From the NCBI GenBank assembly GCA_964411235.1, contig CAYPKE010000084.1, forward strand, positions 1 through 10,913: DNA of 10,913 nucleotides, in the 5' to 3' direction. The notes under the pieces were generated by a model, which did not search any database, was not told the origin of the DNA, and was given only the letters and a program-made list of their open reading frames with translations. Positions 1 through 5,978 of the stretch are shown here, piece by piece (the stretch's first letter is position 1; each line of letters begins with the position of its first letter). The translations under genes were made by a program, and so were the position numbers. Source of the DNA: JAAYKM01 sp964411235 (GTDB lineage Bacteria; Desulfobacterota; Syntrophia; Syntrophales; JAAYKM01).

Positions 1-2
1 TC

Positions 3-278
3 TTTCCACCGGCATTCCTCATGGGCATTCCTTTTCCGGCAGGGATTACGAATCTGTCAAAGAGAAGCGAAGCGGACATCCCCTGGGCGTGGGGGATCAA
101 CGGCTGTTTCTCCGTTTTGGGTGCACCTGCGGCTGCCGTCATCGCCGTCGAGTTTGGTTTCACAGCCCTCATGCTCTGCGCCTCCCTGGCGTACGCAGGC
201 ACGTGGGCGGCCGCAGCTTTTTCATCCCTGTATGGACGAAGCGGAATCAAGCAGACGCAGGCCGGCCAGTTCGGGTAG
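3..278 (+). CDS. C-terminal end of a membrane spermidine-synthase-like protein (partial, 5' end outside the window)
   Basis: The reading frame is open from the first bases, so the true start lies upstream; the ATG at 21 is most likely internal. The visible 91 residues read FPPAFLMGIPFPAG, then a short polar stretch, then PWAWGINGCFSVLG followed by a hydrophobic segment ending in a short basic tail. The pairing of a 'GxPFPxG' motif with 'PWAWGxNG' and then a transmembrane helix is typical, as I know the family, of the C-terminal membrane part of large deltaproteobacterial proteins related to spermidine synthase (fused membrane-transporter-like and SAM-dependent aminopropyltransferase-like regions). 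The catalytic domain is not in the window, so the substrate cannot be judged. The stop codon lies inside a perfect inverted repeat. Family fairly sure, function unknown. Confidence 0.6.
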   Translation, partial: FPPAFLMGIPFPAGITNLSKRSEADIPWAWGINGCFSVLGAPAAAVIAVEFGFTALMLCASLAYAGTWAAAAFSSLYGRSGIKQTQAGQFG

Positions 279-295
279 GGGTTGTGACCCTACCC
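273..295 (+). terminator. Hairpin across the stop codon of the first gene
   Basis: GGGTAGGG (273-280) and CCCTACCC (288-295) are a perfect 8-bp inverted repeat with a 7-base loop. The left arm contains the TAG stop at 276-278. No T-run follows, so this is not a standard intrinsic terminator. It could mark the mRNA 3' end, protect the transcript, or help termination by another route. Confidence 0.4.
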
Positions 296-474
296 TGCCA
301 AGCCTGAATGCCGACATTATCCCGCCGGTGCATCCCGCCTGTATAGAAAATTACCAACTTTCGAAGGGGTTCCGTATCCATTCTATCCAGTCCCTCGGCC
401 GTGCCGTCCCGACACATCAACCCTCATGGATTAATACTCAATAGTGACAATAAGATGATGCATCGCCTCCATAT

Positions 475-490
475 TGGCACGGGATTTGAC
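475..490 (+). promoter_or_regulatory. Sigma-54-like promoter sequence, one mismatch in the -12 element
   Basis: TGGCACG (475-481), four bases, then TTGAC (486-490) matches the known sigma-54 consensus TGGCACG-N4-TTGCW in spacing and in the whole -24 element. The -12 element has GA where the usually invariant GC is expected. It lies about 60 bases before the start of the small exported protein. The mismatch falls on an important base, so activity is uncertain. Confidence 0.3.
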
Positions 491-550
491 TTGATCAGAA
501 CAAACAGCGGACAGCATTGAAAAATAAAAAAAGAAAAAAGGAGGTGCAGA

Positions 551-907
551 ATGATGAAATCTTACAAAGTTATGACCATGGTGTTGATGTTGGGTCTGGT
601 GGTCACACTTCTTCCCAGGGCGAGTTGGGCCGGTAACGTATCCATCGGGGTCGTTTTCGGGCTTCCTTTTCCGGTAGTGGCGATTGCACCGCCTCCGCCG
701 CCCATCATCTTCCCTGGGCCCGCATTCGCGGTCGCGCCGGTGCCGGTTCACCCGCCCCGGCATGCGTACGGGTATTATCAGCACTACCCCAGGACTGTCC
801 ACAAGCATTACTATGGGGCGTACCGGCATCATGATCCTCGTGGCCACTGGTACCATGACGATCGCCGGGGGCCGCATAAGGGGCGTGACGACAGAAAGAG
901 GCGCTAG
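551..907 (+). CDS. Small exported Pro/His/Tyr-rich protein of unknown function
   Basis: 118 residues. A Sec signal peptide is clear: MMKSYK, a hydrophobic core at about 7-21, and an Ala-x-Ala-like site (ASWA, about 24-27), so the mature chain probably begins near residue 28. A hydrophobic stretch (about 29-46) follows, then five prolines (47-51) and a Pro/Ala/Val linker. From residue 67 the chain is rich in His, Tyr, Arg and Gly, with ten His (67, 71, 78, 84, 86, 93, 94, 99, 102, 109), and it ends in a basic tail (RKRR). The start is set by a near-ideal site AAGGAGGTG at 538-546 just before ATG 551. It is flanked by a sigma-54-like site and a strong terminator, so it looks like a single-gene unit. 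Metal binding or surface association is a guess from composition. No known family is recognised. Confidence 0.75.
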   Translation: MMKSYKVMTMVLMLGLVVTLLPRASWAGNVSIGVVFGLPFPVVAIAPPPPPIIFPGPAFAVAPVPVHPPRHAYGYYQHYPRTVHKHYYGAYRHHDPRGHWYHDDRRGPHKGRDDRKRR

Positions 908-968
908 AAGGTCGGCGAATCCCGCTGCCGAAAAAGAGGCAATCCAAGCAAATCATGAGCATGAAAAA

Positions 969-995
969 ACGGCCGGCATGTCCGGCCGTCTTTTT
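969..995 (+). terminator. Rho-independent terminator after the small exported protein gene
   Basis: ACGGCCGG (969-976) pairs perfectly with CCGGCCGT (982-989) around the 5-base loop CATGT. The hairpin is preceded by an A-run (964-969) and followed by C and five T (991-995). This is a textbook intrinsic terminator. The flanking A- and T-runs could also allow weaker termination of transcripts on the other strand. Confidence 0.88.
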
Positions 996-1018
996 GACCT
1001 TGCAGGAAGGATTTCAAA

Positions 1019-1303
1019 GTGCTACTGCTTCAGGCGAGTGATTCGGTAAGGGAGGCCGGAATAAGCGTGCAAGCATCCTGCCCGACGGGGATGATCAAGC
1101 GGTATTATAAGGTAAATCGTAAAGATATCGCCCTTATACAGTTTATCATCGAAGGTTACGAGGGATTGGCAACGGTGACAACGGCCGACCCCGGACGGGC
1201 CTGCCTGAAGGTGTCGATTGTTGAAAGCCAGCGTGAAGATTTCAATCTGCTCGAAGCGGATCTAATCAAGACCTTCGGCATCCTGAAAGTGCCCTGCCCG
1301 TGA
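1019..1303 (+). CDS. DUF4911 domain protein
   Basis: 94 residues from a GTG start. The core reads IQFIIEGYEGLATVTT at about 41-56, then a strand-rich part and a C-terminal helix (NLLEADL). I recognise this as the DUF4911 pattern, a small family common in deltaproteobacteria and Firmicutes with no assigned function. It resembles a one-domain ligand- or RNA-binding fold, but that is only an impression. The start is uncertain. GTG 1019 has GGAAGG eight bases ahead. GTG 1067 has a stronger GGGAGG at 1050-1055 with an 11-base spacing and would leave room for a promoter after the terminator that ends at 995. ATG 1091 is a third option. A TTGACC at 994-999 could be a -35 box, but no convincing -10 follows. 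Confidence 0.75.
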   Translation: MLLLQASDSVREAGISVQASCPTGMIKRYYKVNRKDIALIQFIIEGYEGLATVTTADPGRACLKVSIVESQREDFNLLEADLIKTFGILKVPCP

Positions 1304-1471
1304 CCACGGAAACGCCGTTTTGTTGCGGCCATCTGATTAAAAGCGATAAACCGGACGGGGAAAGAACGGCTGCATTTTCTCCGTTTCCGATTCTTTCCCT
1401 GTCTTCGGGACATGAGACAGGTTCGTTCGGCGGGGAAGAGAAATCATCATTAACCAAGCAGAGACCAACCC

Positions 1472-2263
1472 ATGTTGATGCTTACCCATACCTGGATTTT
1501 GCGGGAATTCCTGGCGCTCTGTCCGGTTGCGGAACGGACGCCCGATATCTTCGCTTACAATGTGTGTCCCGACCTGCTGCCCGTTCACCGCAGTGTTCAC
1601 GCTTCCATGACGCACCGCGTCGCCCGGTTTACGTCGGTTCCCAGGGAGTACCGTAAGGCGCATTATATTCAACTCCATCTTCTGACTGACGATATCGCCC
1701 ATCATGGCCGGATCTGCGAAGAGGTTGTGACGGAGTTTAATCCCGACGCCGGGGGGTTCGCCTATGTCACGGGCCGGCCTTTGATTGAACCGATTATGGA
1801 TTATTGCGCGTCGCTCGGTCTCCCCATTGATCGGAATGAGGCTGCATACCGTTCCCATATGATTATTGAACTCAGCGTCGATGTCAGACTGCGGCAGGGT
1901 CAGGAGGGGAGGGCGCTGATTGCTCTTTTTCAGGAGGCCCTTGAAAAGACGGAGAGTTTGTATATGCATGAATTCATCCGGACGCTGTCCTGGCTTTTTG
2001 GAATTGACGCCGCGATCGTTCGGGAATCCCTCAGACAGGCCATGGATTTCTACACGGCGGAGCGCATGGTCCGTTTCGTTGAAGCGGGAGAAAAAGTTGG
2101 ATTTTACGTGAGGCGATTCGGTTTCAGCGCGGCCAACAGACCGGCCTGCGAGGGGATGGAAAAACTGATGACACAGGGGTTGTCCCTGGTTGGCGATCCC
2201 AGAGATTATCTCCGGGGAATTGTACGCACGATCCGCCAATCCCCCTATTGCGGGATTTTATAG
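1472..2263 (+). CDS. Conserved-looking protein of unknown function with many His/Asp, possible metal enzyme
   Basis: 263 residues, no signal peptide, mostly helical by composition. I do not recognise the family with confidence. The N-terminal half carries a dense set of potential metal ligands: H6, D25, N30, D34, H39, H43, H48, H64, H69, D73, D74, H77, H78, and later H129, E133, D137 spaced four apart as on one helix face. The arrangement recalls all-helical metal-dependent hydrolases such as the zinc phospholipase C-like group or acyl-carrier-protein phosphodiesterase (AcpH), but the match is only in style. ATG 1472 or ATG 1478 may be used; neither has a strong ribosome binding site. The gene ends tail-to-tail with rpmB, sharing six bases (2258-2263). 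Coding is well supported by length and by lack of a better frame. Confidence 0.7.
   Translation: MLMLTHTWILREFLALCPVAERTPDIFAYNVCPDLLPVHRSVHASMTHRVARFTSVPREYRKAHYIQLHLLTDDIAHHGRICEEVVTEFNPDAGGFAYVTGRPLIEPIMDYCASLGLPIDRNEAAYRSHMIIELSVDVRLRQGQEGRALIALFQEALEKTESLYMHEFIRTLSWLFGIDAAIVRESLRQAMDFYTAERMVRFVEAGEKVGFYVRRFGFSAANRPACEGMEKLMTQGLSLVGDPRDYLRGIVRTIRQSPYCGIL
2238..2257. terminator. Possible shared hairpin at a convergent gene end
   Basis: AATCCC (2238-2243) and GGGATT (2252-2257) form a 6-bp inverted repeat with an 8-base loop, inside the last codons of the + strand gene and just past the rpmB stop. On the + strand it runs into TTTT (2256-2259), so it may act as a weak terminator for that gene. 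The stem is short. Confidence 0.3.
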
Positions 2264-2455
2264 TGCTTTGGTGACGAATCCCGACCGAAGGCAACGGGTG
2301 CATACCTTGACCCGGGCGATGGAACCGGTTTTCTTGTCGATGCAGCGCAGCTTTTGCAAATTGGGATACCAGATCTTCTTCGTTTTGTTATTTGCATGGC
2401 TGACGTTGTTGCCCACGGAAGGCTTCTTGCCACAAATTTCACATACTCTTGACAT
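2258..2455 (-). CDS. rpmB: Large ribosomal subunit protein bL28
   Basis: 65 residues, the usual size for bL28, a structural protein of the 50S subunit. It begins MSRVCEICGKKP, contains the family segment VGNNVSHANNKT at about 14-25, and ends with VCTRCLRSGFV. Cys pairs C5/C8 and C52/C55 make this the zinc-binding (C+) form; an extra Cys is at 38. The start at 2455 is preceded by TAGGAG with seven bases spacing on the - strand, which rules out the longer open frame reaching 2515. It lies 65 bases after the phosphofructokinase gene in the same direction. It may be read through from there or have its own weak promoter. Its stop overlaps the end of the convergent gene. Confidence 0.95.
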   Translation of the reverse strand: MSRVCEICGKKPSVGNNVSHANNKTKKIWYPNLQKLRCIDKKTGSIARVKVCTRCLRSGFVTKAL

Positions 2456-2520
2456 CGTATAACTCCTATTTGCGTCGGTGCGTGGTCTTCTAAAGCATAC
2501 CGCAGAAAATTGCAAGCATT

Positions 2521-3831
2521 TTATTCGTCATTTTTCATGTTCGGCTGCCCCGTCGATTCCAGAACCCTTTGCCAGAGCGTGCTGTCCGGGTCAACCTTTT
2601 TGCCGAAGGTGACCATTCTGATCGGTATATGGACGTATTCGTCCCTCATGAGTCCCACGAGCATGCCGGTCTTGCCCGCCATGCCGGCATGGACCGCGTA
2701 GAGCCCGAGGGCACCGCAATAGATGCTGTCTCCGGCGTCGGAGCGGACGCTTCGAATCATATAGCTGGGATCGATGTACTTGAGGTTGATCTCCATCCCG
2801 ATTTTCTTGAAATGATCCTCGATCTTCGTCCGCAGAAAGACACCGATGTCGATGAGGCGCAGGTTACCCGATGCGTCCGTTTCCACCGGCGTGTCATCCG
2901 TTCTGATCAGTTCCTGGGCCGCCCCCTCTGCGACGAGGATCACGCAATGCTTTCTTTTGCGTAGGCGTTCCTCCAGGGCCTTCAAAAAGCCCTTTTCGCC
3001 TTCGAGATCGAAAGGCACTTCCGGAATGAGTACGAAGTTGGCGTCATTCTGGGCGAGAGCGGCACAGACGGCGATGTGGCCGGACTGCCTTCCCATGAGC
3101 TTGACGAGTCCAATGCCCATCGGCGCCCCTTTGGATTCGACATGGGCGCACTGAACCGCCTTGATGGCCTCGGAAATGGCCGTGTCAAAACCGAAGGTTT
3201 TTTCGATCAGGTTCAAATCATTGTCGATGGTCTTCGGAATGCCGATGACACTGATGTTCCACTTTCGGCGATGAATCTCGTCGGCGATGAGGCCCGCGGC
3301 ACGCATGGTGCCGTCGCCGCCGATGCAGAAGAAAAGGTCGATGTTCATGCGTTTCAGGGCGGTGACCATTTCGCCGATATCCTGCTTCCCGCGCGAGGAG
3401 GCAAGGATGCTGCCCCCCAGGGTGTGGATGTCCTGGACCGCTTCCGGTGTCAGCGTGAGAATTTCGTGGCCGTACCTGGGGATCAGTCCCTGAAAGCCAT
3501 AGCGGATGCCGACGATATTGGTCACACCGTAGCGATGGTGAAGTCCCATGACAATCGCCCGGATGACGTCGTTGATTCCGGGGCAGAGTCCGCCGCAGGT
3601 CGCAATGGCGGCCTTGGCGGTTGCGGGATCGAAGTAGATTTTATCCCGGGGGCCTGCCAGTTCCAGGGAAAGGGGCAGCCCTTCCGAGGTGAGAAAGGCA
3701 TTGTAGTTATGCAGGCCCGTGTTGAACAGAACCCGCTTGTTGTCGGAAGTGAAGTTGCTGGTGGCAACCGGCGAAGGAAGGGTCCTTTCACCAAGGCTGT
3801 CAATATTGAAATTCAGGATCTCCTCATTCAT
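2521..3831 (-). CDS. pfkA: 6-phosphofructokinase, long-form group II type
   Basis: 436 residues. It phosphorylates fructose 6-phosphate to fructose 1,6-bisphosphate in glycolysis, or may run in reverse if PPi-linked. An N-terminal extension of about 70 residues precedes the nucleotide fold (CGGLCPGIND, 79-88). Signature motifs are GGDGT (171-175), PKTIDND (199-205, catalytic base D203), MGRQSGH (246-252) and the substrate loop SYMIRS (356-361). By known structure-function work, the residues equal to E. coli 104 and 124 set the phosphate donor. Here they are Gly (174) and Lys (200), the mix seen in ATP-using trypanosomatid-type enzymes rather than Asp/Lys of true PPi enzymes. ATP is therefore the better guess. 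The start is backed by GGGAGG about eight bases upstream. The gene follows purN after 136 bases. Confidence 0.93.
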   Translation of the reverse strand: MNEEILNFNIDSLGERTLPSPVATSNFTSDNKRVLFNTGLHNYNAFLTSEGLPLSLELAGPRDKIYFDPATAKAAIATCGGLCPGINDVIRAIVMGLHHRYGVTNIVGIRYGFQGLIPRYGHEILTLTPEAVQDIHTLGGSILASSRGKQDIGEMVTALKRMNIDLFFCIGGDGTMRAAGLIADEIHRRKWNISVIGIPKTIDNDLNLIEKTFGFDTAISEAIKAVQCAHVESKGAPMGIGLVKLMGRQSGHIAVCAALAQNDANFVLIPEVPFDLEGEKGFLKALEERLRKRKHCVILVAEGAAQELIRTDDTPVETDASGNLRLIDIGVFLRTKIEDHFKKIGMEINLKYIDPSYMIRSVRSDAGDSIYCGALGLYAVHAGMAGKTGMLVGLMRDEYVHIPIRMVTFGKKVDPDSTLWQRVLESTGQPNMKNDE

Positions 3832-3876
3832 GCCGTCAACCTCCCAGGGGATTATTCGATGTTTTCTGTACAGGTT

Positions 3877-3896
3877 CCTGCTTGCCCGCCAGCAGG
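3877..3896 (-). other. Inverted repeat in the purN-phosphofructokinase gap
   Basis: CCTGCT (3877-3882) and AGCAGG (3891-3896) form a 6-bp stem with a GC-rich 8-base loop, 46 bases upstream of the kinase start. No T-run follows on the - strand, so it is not a clear terminator. It could be a protein-binding site or an RNA hairpin in the 5' region of the kinase mRNA. Confidence 0.3.
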
Positions 3897-3967
3897 TTTA
3901 TCCTATATCACACTAAGCACCTTCGCAGGAAAAAACAAGCTGGAGAACAAATAAAGGCGGGAATGGA

Positions 3968-4633
3968 TCAAAAACCTGCAAGGGGCGGGTTATGCAGAGC
4001 CGGCGACGGGAGCGAAGGCATATCCTTGATTCTGACCTTACGGTTTTCGACTTCGATCCGGCCTTCGGCGTAGAATTGAATTGCCTGGGGGTAAATGCGG
4101 TGCTCTTCCCGGAGAATTCTTTGGGCCAGTGTTTCATCCGTGTCGGTATCCAGGACAGGGACGACCGCCTGAATGATGATCGGGCCCGAATCGACGCCTT
4201 CATCGGCAAAGTGGACGGTGCATCCCGAAAATTTGACGCCGTAATCGAAGGCCTGTTTCTGGCCGTGCAGTCCGGGGAATGCGGGCAGAAGAGCCGGGTG
4301 GATATTGATGACCCGCCGGGGGAACATGCGGAGGAAAAGAGGGGAAAGAACCCTCATGAAACCCGCCATGACGACCAGTTCGACGCCGGCGTCGACCAGG
4401 GTTTCCGCCATCTTCCGGTCGAATTCCTCCCGGGAGGGATAGTCCTGGTGACGGATGACCATTCCGGGCAGCCCGTGCTTTTCGGCCCGCTTCAGGGCGA
4501 AGGCGTCGGGGTTGTTGGAAATCACGATCCGGATGACTGCATCCAGGCGCCCCTGCTCGATGTGATCGATGATCGACTGCAGATTGGAGCCGCTTCCGGA
4601 AGCGAGGACGCCGATGGGAAGTATCTCTGCCAT
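3968..4633 (-). CDS. purN: Phosphoribosylglycinamide formyltransferase (GART), 10-formyl-THF dependent
   Basis: 221 residues against about 212 in E. coli. It transfers the formyl group of 10-formyltetrahydrofolate to GAR, the third step of de novo purine synthesis in the cytoplasm. The N-terminal phosphate-binding loop is GVLASGSGSNLQS (8-20). The catalytic trio is present: N110 and H112 in RVINIHPALLPAFPG, and D148 in VHFADEGVDSGPI. The last 16 residues after RIKDM (to 205) are Pro/Leu rich and look like an unconserved tail. ATG 4633 is preceded by AAGGA with seven bases spacing. The gene sits 87 bases after purM, in the same order as the enterobacterial purMN pair. Confidence 0.96.
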   Translation of the reverse strand: MAEILPIGVLASGSGSNLQSIIDHIEQGRLDAVIRIVISNNPDAFALKRAEKHGLPGMVIRHQDYPSREEFDRKMAETLVDAGVELVVMAGFMRVLSPLFLRMFPRRVINIHPALLPAFPGLHGQKQAFDYGVKFSGCTVHFADEGVDSGPIIIQAVVPVLDTDTDETLAQRILREEHRIYPQAIQFYAEGRIEVENRKVRIKDMPSLPSPALHNPPLAGF

Positions 4634-4720
4634 GAATCAGTCCTTAATGAGGAACGCCGAAGGCCTTGGTTGTCGTCGCCGCAGGCGGATATAGCCGCTT
4701 TCGATGCGTCCGCTCCGACG

Positions 4721-5773
<1,053 letters not shown>

Positions 5774-5855
5774 GGTTGCTCCCGAATCTGTATTGTTGGC
5801 TTTTGGCTTGCGGGAGGGATACCATCTCCCAAGACAGGTCAATCAACGGGGCACT

Positions 5856-5884
5856 TTACTAGCTTAAAATGCGGAACTTGTCAA
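5856..5884 (-). promoter_or_regulatory. Sigma-70-like promoter for purM
   Basis: On the - strand a perfect -35 box TTGACA (5884-5879) is followed by exactly 17 bases and TAGTAA (5861-5856), a partial -10 match. The predicted RNA start near 5849 gives a leader of about 75 bases before purM. That leader holds an imperfect hairpin with GGGAG/CTCCC arms (5807-5833). The box placement is visible in the sequence; activity is inferred. Confidence 0.5.
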
Positions 5885-5891
5885 TGATTCC

Positions 5892-5920
5892 TTGCAGGGT
5901 CGGCAGATTTCTGTTATCGA
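5892..5920 (+). promoter_or_regulatory. Weak extended -10 promoter candidate for recG
   Basis: TTGCAG (5892-5897), 17 bases, then TATCGA (5915-5920), with TG one base before the -10 box as in extended -10 promoters. It is about 59 bases ahead of the recG start and nearly back-to-back with the purM promoter. The -10 match is only partial. Confidence 0.25.
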
Positions 5921-5978
5921 TGAGGGCCTTTGTATGCGAAATCATTATCATCATCCTTGAACACCGTCCGGGAGACAA

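Noticed and set aside
431..877. A 148-codon - strand frame opposite the small exported protein
   Set aside because: Low-complexity Arg/Pro/His product; the + strand has a signal peptide, ideal ribosome site and terminator in the right order.
1398..1421. CCTGTC/GACAGG inverted repeat before the gene at 1472
   Set aside because: The stem is only six bases with a 12-base loop and no T-run or promoter nearby, so it could easily be chance.
1337..2239. A 300-codon - strand frame opposite the unknown gene at 1472-2263
   Set aside because: This was the closest call, since the + strand product is not recognised. The + frame has a patterned His/Asp set and a plausible hydrophobic-helical composition. 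The - frame gives a Gly/Arg/Pro/His-rich protein with no motif, typical of antisense translation.
3076..3954. A 292-codon + strand frame opposite the phosphofructokinase gene
   Set aside because: Antisense shadow; the - strand protein carries all phosphofructokinase motifs.
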